Assembly (NCBI GenBank): GCA_002371375.1
Contig: DFIB01000079.1
Location: 1 to 17,233, forward strand
Origin: Mageeibacillus sp. UBA3708
GTDB taxonomy: Bacteria; Bacillota; Clostridia; Saccharofermentanales; Saccharofermentanaceae
Length of the DNA: 17,233 nucleotides
Direction: 5' to 3'
Both the position numbers and the translations under genes were made by a program. This document shows positions 1 through 6,868 of this stretch, one piece after another. The notes under the pieces are model-generated. The model was not told where the DNA came from. It was given only the letters and a program-made list of their open reading frames with translations, and did not search any database. Positions within the stretch are counted from its first letter, which is position 1. Each line of letters opens with the position of its first letter.

Positions 1-153
1 GATAAACGCTGAAAGCATCTAAGTGTGAAACCAGCTTCAAGATGAGATTTCCCTCTTTGATAAGTGCACTGGCAGACCACCAGTTGATAGGCCGGGCGTG
101 TAAGTACAGAAATGTATTCAGCTTACCGGTACTAACGCACGAAGACTTGACCA
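1..153 (+). rRNA. 23S ribosomal RNA, 3' end (partial)
   Basis: The first about 150 bases read as the 3' terminal domain of bacterial 23S rRNA. Near-universal blocks are visible: GCTGAAAGCATCTAAG at the start, AACCAG and AAGATGAG after it, GTTGATAGGCCGGG around 83-96 and ACCGGTACTAA near 126-136. The gene begins before the window. The 3' end at about 153 is estimated, because the 5' end that would pair with it is not in the window. The strand is plus, the same as 5S and the following operon. Confidence 0.93.
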
Positions 154-262
154 CAAGTTATGCATATTCAAGTCTTTAATCTCAAAGCACATGAGATTCT
201 CGCTTCCTTTTCTGTTCTTTTACTCTTACGTATGTAGTCCTGAGGGTACAAACTCTCAGCCA
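154..262 (+). other. 23S-5S internal transcribed spacer with hairpins
   Basis: This spacer is about 109 bases long and holds no tRNA. Two hairpins can be drawn: AATCTCA (178-184) with TGAGATT (192-198), and CTGAGGGT (240-247) with ACTCTCAG (252-259, one G-U pair), the latter just before 5S. In addition AAGACTTGA (142-150, in the last bases of 23S) is exactly complementary to TCAAGTCTT (168-176). These are probably rRNA maturation structures; the processing role is inferred. Confidence 0.5.
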
Positions 263-380
263 TTCCGGTGGTTATTACGATGAGGCCACACCTGTTCCCA
301 TCCCGAACACAGAAGTTAAGCTCATCAGTGTCGACAATACTCGGCTGGCAACGGCCCGGGAAGATAGATCGCTGCCGGAT
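263..380 (+). rRNA. 5S ribosomal RNA
   Basis: The conserved 5S core is present: CCACACCTGTTCCCATCCCG at 286-305, then GAACACAGAAGTTAAGCTC. The terminal helix pairs TCCGG near 264-268 with CCGGA near 375-379, giving a molecule of about 117 nt, normal for bacterial 5S. It is followed within a few bases by an intrinsic terminator, as expected for the last gene of an rRNA operon. The exact ends are good to within one or two bases. Confidence 0.93.
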
Positions 381-385
381 TATAT

Positions 386-419
386 AACCCCTTTACCGCT
401 AAACGGTGAAGGGGTTTTT
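386..419 (+). terminator. Intrinsic terminator of the rRNA operon
   Basis: A 13-bp stem, AACCCCTTTACCG (386-398) with CGGTGAAGGGGTT (404-416), contains one G-U pair and a five-base loop. It runs directly into a T-run (415-419). It lies about 5 bases after 5S and is a textbook rho-independent terminator, separating the rRNA operon from the response-regulator operon. Confidence 0.92.
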
Positions 420-473
420 CATTGGTTTTGTATTGTGGAACACGTATTTTTGAATTTTCAAGTTTTTTCAGAA

Positions 474-491
474 AAATGTAATATTACATTT
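474..491. promoter_or_regulatory. 18-bp perfect palindrome, candidate operator of the two-component operon
   Basis: The sequence AAATGTAATATTACATTT is a perfect palindrome centred between 482 and 483, about 60 bases before the response-regulator start. It sits in the only intergenic region ahead of the operon. It overlaps or abuts a weak promoter candidate (TTGCGT 490-495, 16-base spacer, TAAAAT 512-517). The half-site TGTAAT resembles the WalR half-site TGTWAH, but WalR sites are direct repeats and this is inverted, so I do not assign a regulator. The operator role is inferred from symmetry and position. Confidence 0.4.
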
Positions 492-517
492 GCGTAAAAC
501 AGATTTATTGGTAAAAT
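490..517 (+). promoter_or_regulatory. Weak candidate promoter of the walRK-murA operon
   Basis: TTGCGT (490-495) and TAAAAT (512-517) are separated by 16 bases. The -10 is one mismatch from consensus, while the -35 matches only at its first three bases. Some promoter must lie between the rRNA terminator (ending 419) and the start at 552, and this is the best candidate I see. An alternative further upstream, TTGGTT (422-427) with TATTTT (445-450) at 17 bases, is no better. Confidence 0.3.
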
Positions 518-551
518 TTATACGTAAGTCTTTTAGTGAGGTGTAAGTGGT

Positions 552-1271
552 ATGGCTAAGATCCTTATCGTTGATGATGATGCTTCCATAGTAAGTGCGA
601 TCGCAGATAATCTCCGCACTTATTCTTTCGATACGATTACTGCAACAGACAGCAGAGAAGGGTTCAAGGCTGCAGTAGCAGAGAACCCTGATGTTATAAT
701 CCTCGACTGGATGATGCCCGGTTATAACGGCCTTCAGTTCATGCAGGATTTCAGGTCCGAGGGCTTTACTACGCCTATTATATTCCTTACCGGTAAGGGC
801 GATCTCCCTGAGTATCAGGTTGAGGCCCTCAGAGACGGCGCTGATTATTTCATGTCCAAGCCTTATAATCCCAGCGTCCTTATCGAGACTGTAAGGACAC
901 TCATGAGAAGATCCGGTTATGATGCCGATACGTCCGCCAAGACAGGAACCGGTGCCAACAGGCACATCTATTCCGACGGTGAACTCATCATCGACTGTGA
1001 TGCAATGCAGGCATTCAAGCACGAGGAGAGCTGTAATCTTACGAACAGGGAGTTCCAGCTCCTTCAGTATCTCGAAGAGAACAAGGGCAGAGTATGCCCC
1101 AGACCCGAACTTCTCAAGCAGGTCTGGAAGTATGACTTCCTCGGCGATGAGAGAACGGTTGACGTTACGATCAAGCGTACGAGACAGAAGATCGAACCTG
1201 ATCAGAAGAATTTCAAATACATCCTTACGAGGCGCGGATTCGGTTATTTCTTCCCTAAGGATCTGACCTGA
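552..1271 (+). CDS. OmpR/PhoB-family response regulator, WalR/VicR-like
   Basis: This DNA-binding response regulator has 239 residues. The receiver domain (about 3-117) shows the acidic cluster D8-D9-D10, phosphoacceptor D52 in a DWMMPG context, T80 and K103. The C-terminal winged helix (about 137-236) carries the helix segment RTVDVTIKRTRQKI and a wing ending TRRGFGYFF, typical of OmpR/PhoB proteins. GTGAGGTG at 536-543 is a good ribosome-binding site 8 bases before the ATG. The cognate kinase starts 16 bases downstream, and walJ and rlmH follow in the same operon. In Bacilli these accompany the essential cell-wall regulator WalR, so a WalR-like role is likely. The receiver is diverged from the WalR proteins I know, so orthology is inferred from context and the gene symbol is withheld. 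Confidence 0.9.
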   Translation: MAKILIVDDDASIVSAIADNLRTYSFDTITATDSREGFKAAVAENPDVIILDWMMPGYNGLQFMQDFRSEGFTTPIIFLTGKGDLPEYQVEALRDGADYFMSKPYNPSVLIETVRTLMRRSGYDADTSAKTGTGANRHIYSDGELIIDCDAMQAFKHEESCNLTNREFQLLQYLEENKGRVCPRPELLKQVWKYDFLGDERTVDVTIKRTRQKIEPDQKNFKYILTRRGFGYFFPKDLT

Positions 1272-1287
1272 TCATTCTGTTGTTATC

Positions 1288-3282
1288 ATGACATCGGATT
1301 TTCTCAAAGTAATTTCAGAGAATCTACTTATCGTTATTGTCTGTGCCCTTATACTTGTGCTGGTAGGCATAATTACGGGGTATGTTATCGGCAACACTTC
1401 ACTCCGTAAGTTCGTTCAGAAGAAGCTGGATGACAAGGAACGCGAGGTAATCGTTCAGAAGCAGATTCTTAATAACGTTGGTCTTGGTGTTATTGTCTAC
1501 GCCAAGAGCGGGGTTATCTATGCCAACAAGATGATCGAACAGCTTCCCGGATTCCTGAGGACCGACATTCCCGCGGATATCCAGTCGTTCCTCAATTGCT
1601 ACGATAAGGATAACCAGCTCAAGTCCAATTATCTGCTGGGGCTTCAGAACGGCATCAATACAACGAGAGCCAACTATTTTGCAGGCAACAGGATCTACGA
1701 GATCAAGATAATCCGCAAGGCGGGAGATGTATCAGATCTTGGTAATCTCGAGATCGTCATTGTTGATGACATTACCCAGATCAAGGATGACGAGAAGAGG
1801 CAGAAGGATCTTGCTGCAAACGTATCTCATGAGCTTAAGACACCTCTGACGGTGCTTGCCGCTTCGGAGATGTTCTTCGAACAGATCACACCCGGCAACA
1901 TGCCTCCCTACGAACAGATAAAGACATGGGGAGACAATATTACGAGGAACTGCAGGAGAATGCAGGATATTGTCGATGACTTCCTTGTGCTGTCCATGAC
2001 ATCCACGACAAACAAGATGGGCATCTTCGATATAAAGGAATATACGCAGAAGGCGATCGCTTCGCTGTCTGATTATCACGGGATAGAGAACGTAACGATC
2101 AATCTTAATACAGACGGACAGCCTTATCCGCTCCTGTTCGGTAACGGCAGGCTTGTCATGAGGATAATCACGAACCTGCTCACTAATGCAGTCAAATACA
2201 TCGATTATGAAGGCAAGGCAGTGCCGAATCAGATCAAGGTGTCTATAGTCATGATCGATGACAGGATCGCCGTTCAGGTGGAGGACAACGGAAGGGGAAT
2301 TGCCCAGAAGGACCTTGACCACCTTTTCGAGAGGTTCTACCGTGTGGATAATTCCGGGTCGCGCGATGTGGGCGGTTCGGGAATAGGCCTTGCCATCGCG
2401 AAAGAGATAGCCGACATGCACGACGGTTCCATCGCCGTTACTTCGAAGGTGGGAGCGGGATCGACATTCACTTTCGCCATGCCCATCGCCGATACGATAT
2501 TCAAGAATGCCAGAGATGACGCCAAGACGGGACTTGTCAGCGAGAAGCCTTTCTACAGGGCGGCCGCAAAGTTCCTCGGTTCGCAGATAGCGGAGGCATC
2601 CAGATCCCTTGGATACGATGATATGCTTCCCGTAGTCGAGGATTATGAGAAGACATCCGAGATGGAGAAGGTGGACAAGGACAAGAAGCTGGCCGCGCTC
2701 ATCAAGGGGATGAACGACGAGCGCTACGACGATCTTATCGACGAGCTGCTGTATATAGATACCTTCGAAGAAGGGCTTGATGATATCGGCGAGGAAGAGG
2801 TAACACTGGAAGAGGCAGGTTCGCTCTCCGAAGCAGTTGGACAGATTGCTGCGGTACAGACCGCAGCGGAGCAGGTCCCTGCTGAGCCGGCAGATGCCGT
2901 CATTCAGACGGCCGATGAAGGATCTCAGGAAGAGATACCAATGATCACTGAAGCTGATGAAGATGCACAGGAGGCAATAAGGCGTCAGAAGGAAGAAGCA
3001 CGCAAGCTACTGACGCAGCCGATACTGCCGAGAAGCCCGCAGTATAAGACTTCCGAGCCTGCCGTAAATGATAATCCCGTTACAAAAACGCCTGAGGAAA
3101 AGGTAATACACCCAATTCCTGTCAAAAAGGAGTATAATACAGAGACCAAAAAGCCGAGAGGTAAGCGCCAGGTGCTGTTTGGGGGTCTTCAGGCCGCCCC
3201 TGAAGAAGAACATCCTGAGGTGAGGTCATCGCTGAAGAAGATGCTTGATGAGACCGATCCTCTTCCGGGCGGAAAGAAATAA
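1288..3282 (+). CDS. Membrane sensor histidine kinase with long C-terminal tail, WalK/VicK-like
   Basis: This protein of 664 residues is a sensor kinase, presumably phosphorylating the regulator encoded just upstream. It has one N-terminal membrane segment (about 13-35), no extracytoplasmic domain, and a PAS-like region (about 60-165). The HisKA helix carries H181 in VSHELKTP. A HATPase domain follows, with N-box N300 (NLLTNAVKY), G1 box DNGRG (333-337) and G2 box GGSGIGLAI (362-370), ending near 400. A single TM plus PAS layout matches streptococcal VicK better than Bacillus WalK, which has two TMs and an extracellular sensor. The unusual part is residues 401-664: an amphipathic stretch, then an acidic Ala/Glu/Pro-rich low-complexity region, then a basic patch near 612-627. 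I recognise no domain there. No clear Shine-Dalgarno precedes the ATG, so translation may be coupled to the upstream gene. Confidence 0.9.
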   Translation: MTSDFLKVISENLLIVIVCALILVLVGIITGYVIGNTSLRKFVQKKLDDKEREVIVQKQILNNVGLGVIVYAKSGVIYANKMIEQLPGFLRTDIPADIQSFLNCYDKDNQLKSNYLLGLQNGINTTRANYFAGNRIYEIKIIRKAGDVSDLGNLEIVIVDDITQIKDDEKRQKDLAANVSHELKTPLTVLAASEMFFEQITPGNMPPYEQIKTWGDNITRNCRRMQDIVDDFLVLSMTSTTNKMGIFDIKEYTQKAIASLSDYHGIENVTINLNTDGQPYPLLFGNGRLVMRIITNLLTNAVKYIDYEGKAVPNQIKVSIVMIDDRIAVQVEDNGRGIAQKDLDHLFERFYRVDNSGSRDVGGSGIGLAIAKEIADMHDGSIAVTSKVGAGSTFTFAMPIADTIFKNARDDAKTGLVSEKPFYRAAAKFLGSQIAEASRSLGYDDMLPVVEDYEKTSEMEKVDKDKKLAALIKGMNDERYDDLIDELLYIDTFEEGLDDIGEEEVTLEEAGSLSEAVGQIAAVQTAAEQVPAEPADAVIQTADEGSQEEIPMITEADEDAQEAIRRQKEEARKLLTQPILPRSPQYKTSEPAVNDNPVTKTPEEKVIHPIPVKKEYNTETKKPRGKRQVLFGGLQAAPEEEHPEVRSSLKKMLDETDPLPGGKK

Positions 3283-3294
3283 GGATCTAATATA

Positions 3295-4605
3295 GTGAAT
3301 AATTATGCATATAAGATAACGGGAGGCAACAGGCTTTCCGGAGAAGTTGAGATAAGCGGGAGCAAGAATGCTGTATTGGGCATCCTTGCCGCTGCAATGA
3401 TGGTTGACGGACCTCTGACACTGGAGAACGTCCCGGATATATCTGATGTCCGCGTAATGGTCGAATTATGCCGTTCGCTGGGTGCGGAGATTGAGGAGAT
3501 AGATGTTCACACGCTCAAGATCGATCCCCGTACCATATGCACATACAAGGCATCCGGCTCACTCGTGTCCAAGATCAGGGCCTCTTATTATCTTATGGGT
3601 GCGCTTCTCGGAAGATTCGGTAAAGCTGCTATAAGGCTCCCCGGCGGATGCAACTTCGGTGACAGACCTATAGATCTTCATCTCAAGGCATTCCAGCTGA
3701 TGGGTGCGAAGGGAGCAAGACCCAATGAGATCGAGGCAGGTATTGTCAATCTGTCTGCCAACCCTCTCCACGGAGCGAAGATATACTTTGATATTGTCAG
3801 TGTCGGAGCCACCATAAATGCAATGCTCGCGGCATGCAAGGCCGACGGCAGGACTGAGATAATCAACGCAGCTAAGGAACCCCATATAGTCGACGTAGCA
3901 AACTTCCTGAACGCCATGGGCGCGAGGATCAAGGGTGCAGGTACGGATACGATCAAGATCACGGGAGTTCCTTTTCTTAAGGGCGATTTCACATATTCCG
4001 TAATCCCTGACCAGATCGAGGCAGGTACATACATGGTCGCAGCGGCCGTCACAGGCGGAGATGTGACCATCACAAATCTGATCCCTACACACATGGAGCC
4101 GCTGTCTGCGAAGATGCGTGAGATGGGCTACATCGTGGAAGACGGGGATGACAGTATCCGTGTATATAAGCAGGAGGGCGAGGAGATCTATTCCACCAAT
4201 GTTAAGACTGCTCCTTATCCCGGATTCCCGACTGACCTTCAGCCTCAGACCGTGGTCCTTCTGTGTCTGGCTGACGGAATGGGCAGGATGCACGAGAATG
4301 TCTGGCAGAGCAGGTTCCAGTATGTGCCCGAGCTGCAGAAGATGGGCGCGAATATTAATGTTTTCGAGCGTCACGCGCTTGTTAATGGCATAACGAGATT
4401 CAAGCCTGCGACGGTAGTTGCAACAGACCTCCGTGCGGGAGCAGCACTCGTGTGTGCGGCACTTGCGGCGGAGGGAACATCCTACATTACACACGCGTCT
4501 AGGATCGACCGCGGATATGAGCACATAGTTTCCAAATTAAGGTCACTCGGTGCCGAGATAGAGCGCGTGGATTACGAGGATCCCAACGAGGATACAGAGG
4601 CCTGA
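3295..4605 (+). CDS. murA: UDP-N-acetylglucosamine 1-carboxyvinyltransferase MurA
   Basis: MurA transfers enolpyruvate from phosphoenolpyruvate to UDP-GlcNAc in the cytoplasm, the first committed step of peptidoglycan synthesis. The 436-residue length is normal. SGSKNA holds the substrate-binding pair K24-N25. LPGGCNFGDRP holds the active-site cysteine C119, the residue alkylated by fosfomycin, in place of the Cys-to-Asp form seen in some resistant bacteria. The C-terminal DLRAGAALVCAAL segment is also typical of the family. The start is GTG, with AAGGAT (3281-3286) overlapping the kinase stop codon as ribosome-binding site. It lies 12 bases after the kinase and 1 base before walJ, so it is cotranscribed with a probable cell-wall regulatory system. 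Which MurA paralogue this is (MurA1 or MurA2) cannot be told from one copy. Confidence 0.95.
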   Translation: MNNYAYKITGGNRLSGEVEISGSKNAVLGILAAAMMVDGPLTLENVPDISDVRVMVELCRSLGAEIEEIDVHTLKIDPRTICTYKASGSLVSKIRASYYLMGALLGRFGKAAIRLPGGCNFGDRPIDLHLKAFQLMGAKGARPNEIEAGIVNLSANPLHGAKIYFDIVSVGATINAMLAACKADGRTEIINAAKEPHIVDVANFLNAMGARIKGAGTDTIKITGVPFLKGDFTYSVIPDQIEAGTYMVAAAVTGGDVTITNLIPTHMEPLSAKMREMGYIVEDGDDSIRVYKQEGEEIYSTNVKTAPYPGFPTDLQPQTVVLLCLADGMGRMHENVWQSRFQYVPELQKMGANINVFERHALVNGITRFKPATVVATDLRAGAALVCAALAAEGTSYITHASRIDRGYEHIVSKLRSLGAEIERVDYEDPNEDTEA

Positions 4606-4606
4606 T

Positions 4607-5407
4607 ATGCGCGGGGATATCAAGCTCGTCCCTCTCTACAGCAGCAGCGAAGGCAATTCGACTCTTGTTACGGTTAACGGTCATCACATTCTCATAGACA
4701 TAGGTAAGAACTGCAAGCAGTGCGGTCTGGCTCTTCAGAAAGCCGGCGTATATCCTGATGACATAGAAGCGGTGTTCCTCACTCATTCCCATAGCGATCA
4801 CATCAGCGGAGTGAGCGTCTTTATGAAGAAATATTCTACTCCCGTATATGCTACGGCACCGACGCTGCGCAGGATCGATACGCAGCTGACCGGTCTCCTT
4901 CATCCGATAGAGGAGAAGAGTGCGACCGTCTTAGAGGACATGGGGATAAGGGTTGAATCCTATCCGACATATCACGATGCCACGGGATCTGTCATATACC
5001 GCATATTTAATACGAAGACAGATATGTCGGTCTGTGTCATGACGGACATCGGCATTGTTACCGAAGGTCTGGCTGAGTTTGGAGCGGGCTGTGACGGAGG
5101 CCTGTTTGAGTCTAACTATGATCCCGAGATGCTTGAATACGGACCCTATGATTACTATCTCAAAAAGCGCATAAAGGGCAAAGGCGGTCATATAAGCAAT
5201 GCGGAATGTGCCGAATTTGTCGAGTTTCTTCTGTCAGGCGGCACGGGAAAGTTCATCCTGGGTCATATATCCCCGATCAACAACACTCCCGATATCGCCC
5301 GCAAGACAGTTACTGATTATCTTGCTTCCAAGGGATATGTGGCAGGCGTTGATTACGAGCTTCAGACGGCTCCCAGGAGCGAGCCCGGCAAGGGTTTTGA
5401 GCTATGA
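4607..5407 (+). CDS. walJ: WalJ/YycJ/VicX-type metallo-beta-lactamase-fold hydrolase
   Basis: This is a 266-residue MBL-fold protein of the YycJ/VicX group. The metal-binding motif is THSHSDH, with H60, H62, D64 and H65. Further likely ligands are a His in the TYHDATG segment, an Asp in VMTDIGI, and the late ILGHISP histidine. The N-terminus (SSSEGNST, then ILIDIG) follows the YycJ pattern. Family members are probably nucleases or phosphodiesterases, and in Bacilli the gene is part of the wal operon, linked to cell-division and DNA-replication coordination; the substrate here is not shown by the sequence. It starts one base after the murA stop with AGAGG (4596-4600) as ribosome-binding site, and its TGA overlaps the rlmH ATG. 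Confidence 0.88.
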   Translation: MRGDIKLVPLYSSSEGNSTLVTVNGHHILIDIGKNCKQCGLALQKAGVYPDDIEAVFLTHSHSDHISGVSVFMKKYSTPVYATAPTLRRIDTQLTGLLHPIEEKSATVLEDMGIRVESYPTYHDATGSVIYRIFNTKTDMSVCVMTDIGIVTEGLAEFGAGCDGGLFESNYDPEMLEYGPYDYYLKKRIKGKGGHISNAECAEFVEFLLSGGTGKFILGHISPINNTPDIARKTVTDYLASKGYVAGVDYELQTAPRSEPGKGFEL

Positions 5408-5868
5408 AGATCAGGTTGATCTGCCCCGGCAAGATCCGCGAGAGATTCCTTACTGACGGAATTGATGAATATAAGAAACGTCTGTCCAAATACTGCATTG
5501 TCGAGATAAATGAAGTGCCTGACTGTCCCGATACGATGCCTGTTGAGCAGGCCTTATCTCTTGAAGGGGAGAGGATACTGTCCAAAGTGTCGCCTTCGGA
5601 CATTCTGTGGGTGATGGATCTTCACGGCAGAGAGTATACTTCCGAGGAGTTGTCAGGCCTGATGATCGAAGACCTGGAGAGGGGCGGCAGCACCATAAGC
5701 ATCGCTATCGGCGGCAGCAACGGATTGTCACCTGAGGTGGTATCGAGAGCGAACCGGCGGATCTGTTTCGGCAGGATAACGATGACCCACCAGATGACAA
5801 GGCTCCTTCTGCTGGAACAGCTGTACAGGGGATTCAAGATATATAAGGGCGAGAAGTACCACAAGTAA
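5404..5868 (+). CDS. rlmH: 23S rRNA (pseudouridine1915-N3)-methyltransferase RlmH
   Basis: RlmH is a small SPOUT methyltransferase that methylates pseudouridine 1915 in helix 69 of 23S rRNA, on assembled 70S ribosomes. The 154 residues match the family length. The SAM-binding knot is visible as AIGGSNGLSPEV (101-112), followed by the THQMTRLLLLEQLYR segment (128-142). The protein ends in the characteristic YHK. It overlaps walJ by four bases (ATGA), implying translational coupling, and is the last gene of this operon. The walJ-rlmH adjacency is also known from Bacilli. I see no convincing terminator directly after the stop. Confidence 0.95.
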   Translation: MKIRLICPGKIRERFLTDGIDEYKKRLSKYCIVEINEVPDCPDTMPVEQALSLEGERILSKVSPSDILWVMDLHGREYTSEELSGLMIEDLERGGSTISIAIGGSNGLSPEVVSRANRRICFGRITMTHQMTRLLLLEQLYRGFKIYKGEKYHK

Positions 5869-5890
5869 GCGCTCAATGATGCGTGCATGC

Positions 5891-5920
5891 TTGGCAATGG
5901 GTTACATTAGCTAATATAAT
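5891..5920 (+). promoter_or_regulatory. Candidate promoter ahead of the hipA-like remnant
   Basis: TTGGCA (5891-5896) and TATAAT (5915-5920) are separated by 18 bases. Both hexamers are close to the sigma-A consensus. The expected transcription start near 5927 falls just past the ATG at 5924, so this would not translate that ATG. It may be a relic of the promoter of the decayed gene or a chance match. Confidence 0.35.
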
Positions 5921-5923
5921 AGC

Positions 5924-6184
5924 ATGATACAGATAGAGCAACGTACGTGGAAAGAGATCAATTCCGGAATATCAGCGCGGTTCATCAGGCTGAGAAGACG
6001 GAAGACGGTATCACTGCTTTCGAATACAGTAATGAATGGCTTCAGACGGGTTTTGCCATAAGCCCGCTGGGTGCCTTGACATATCGGCCTGAATGAGACA
6101 ACGGCACGAAGGACAGCCCTGGAGATAAGAGATAAGGTCCGTGAGATGACGGGACGTTATCTCAATCCATCCATACTCTTATAA
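5924..6184 (+). pseudogene. Decayed HipA-like kinase fragment (N- and C-terminal pieces)
   Basis: No open frame spans this stretch, but pieces in two frames resemble a HipA-family protein. From the ATG at 5924 one frame reads through SGISARFIRL. After a +1/-2 shift near 5990 the other frame (5992-6093) gives EDGITAFEYSNEWLQTGF followed by AISPL, like the HipA N-terminal pattern ending FEYDxxFLxxGxxISPL. That frame stops at 6094. The first frame then reads IGLNETTARRTALEIRDKV (6083-6139) to a stop at 6182, reminiscent of the helical HipA C-terminus. The kinase core is missing, so this looks like a gene with an internal deletion and a frameshift. The match is from memory of family patterns; the N-terminal part is more convincing than the C-terminal part. 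It overlaps the 3' end of the minus-strand toxin gene. Confidence 0.45.
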
Positions 6185-6459
6185 ATATCTCCGCGCACAC
6201 CTGCAAGGAGTGTATCGACAACTACTATTCTACTTTTGATGACTGTATAAATGACTCTGTATCCGCCGATCTTGATCCGGTAATAGTTGTTCCGCTTGCC
6301 CTTGATCCTCTTAACATCTATTCTCTCCGGATGTACACCTGCTATCAGTTCTTTAAGTGAATTCTCATATTGCTCACGGATATCTTCATGCGATATAAAA
6401 AACTTATCGGCTGCCTTTGTGTAGTGTAGTTCAAAACTGAATGGTATGTCATTGCCCAT
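6157..6459 (-). CDS. RelE/ParE-superfamily toxin of a type II toxin-antitoxin pair
   Basis: This 100-residue basic protein has the RelE/ParE fold signature: an N-terminal beta strand (FSFELHYTKAADKFF), two helices, then the strand pair YRIKIGGYRVIYTVI (60-74) and a final VVVDTLLAGVRGDIYK. R61, R68 and Y71 are placed like the RNA-contacting residues of RelE-type mRNA interferases, so ribosome-dependent mRNA cleavage is plausible; a gyrase-poisoning ParE activity cannot be excluded. GGAGAG lies 6 bases before the ATG on the minus strand. The antitoxin gene ends 14 bases upstream in the same operon, the usual antitoxin-first order. It looks intact. Its 3' end overlaps the hipA-like remnant on the other strand. 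Confidence 0.85.
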   Translation of the reverse strand: MGNDIPFSFELHYTKAADKFFISHEDIREQYENSLKELIAGVHPERIDVKRIKGKRNNYYRIKIGGYRVIYTVIKSRIVVVDTLLAGVRGDIYKSMDGLR

Positions 6460-6473
6460 AGGTGTCTCTCCGC

Positions 6474-6743
6474 TTACAGATCGAGAACCTTAGATGACGA
6501 GATCGTAAGATCATCATCGCTCAGACAGTCGATCTTATTGAGTATTTGCGCCGACTCTTCAGGAGAAGCATCCTCAACATTTACAGTCAAACGGTAGAAA
6601 GGATCACTCTTCAGTTCGGAGACGTATAACCTTATTGCTCTTTTTATCAGGTCGGTAACAGTCATGTTATAGATTCCGGCAACTTGTTTCATATCGATTA
6701 TTTCAGATTCTTCCATTTTGAAATTCATTGCTTTAGGTGCCAT
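6474..6743 (-). CDS. Ribbon-helix-helix-like antitoxin
   Basis: This 89-residue protein probably neutralises the RelE-like toxin encoded 14 bases downstream and represses their shared promoter. The first 45 residues fit a ribbon-helix-helix DNA-binding domain: a short strand (KAMNFKM), helix EIIDMKQVAGIY, turn, and helix TVTDLIKRAIRLYV. The remaining acidic stretch (about 46-89) would be the toxin-binding arm. AGGAGG (plus-strand 6752-6757) lies 8 bases before the ATG on the minus strand. The promoter is at 6773-6801. The assignment rests on architecture and partner; the family name is not certain. Confidence 0.75.
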   Translation of the reverse strand: MAPKAMNFKMEESEIIDMKQVAGIYNMTVTDLIKRAIRLYVSELKSDPFYRLTVNVEDASPEESAQILNKIDCLSDDDLTISSSKVLDL

Positions 6744-6772
6744 AATGATCGCCTCCTATATATGATATTTAC

Positions 6773-6801
6773 AGTATATACGATAAAGATATGCTTTTCA
6801 A
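6773..6801 (-). promoter_or_regulatory. Promoter of the toxin-antitoxin operon
   Basis: Read on the minus strand, TTGAAA (plus 6796-6801) and TATACT (plus 6773-6778) are separated by exactly 17 bases, each one mismatch from consensus. The 8-bp palindrome GTATATAC (plus 6774-6781) overlaps the -10 and could serve antitoxin autorepression. The promoter points away from the his promoter at 6869-6896, so the two operons are divergent. Confidence 0.65.
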
Positions 6802-6868
6802 GCAATACCGACAATCCGTTGTGGCACAATCTCCCCAAATGCCGTAAATGGAGTACAATACTATCTGA

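Noticed and set aside
3559..4524. Long minus-strand reading frame opposite murA (321 codons)
   Set aside because: It lies entirely within murA, which has clear catalytic motifs. The translation is Cys/Arg-rich with no family pattern and no ribosome-binding site, so it is a shadow of the real gene.
6122..6163. Inverted repeat GAGATAA/TTATCTC with a 28-base spacer at the toxin gene end
   Set aside because: The seven-base AT-rich arms are far apart and have no adjacent T-run on either strand, so it does not qualify as a terminator.
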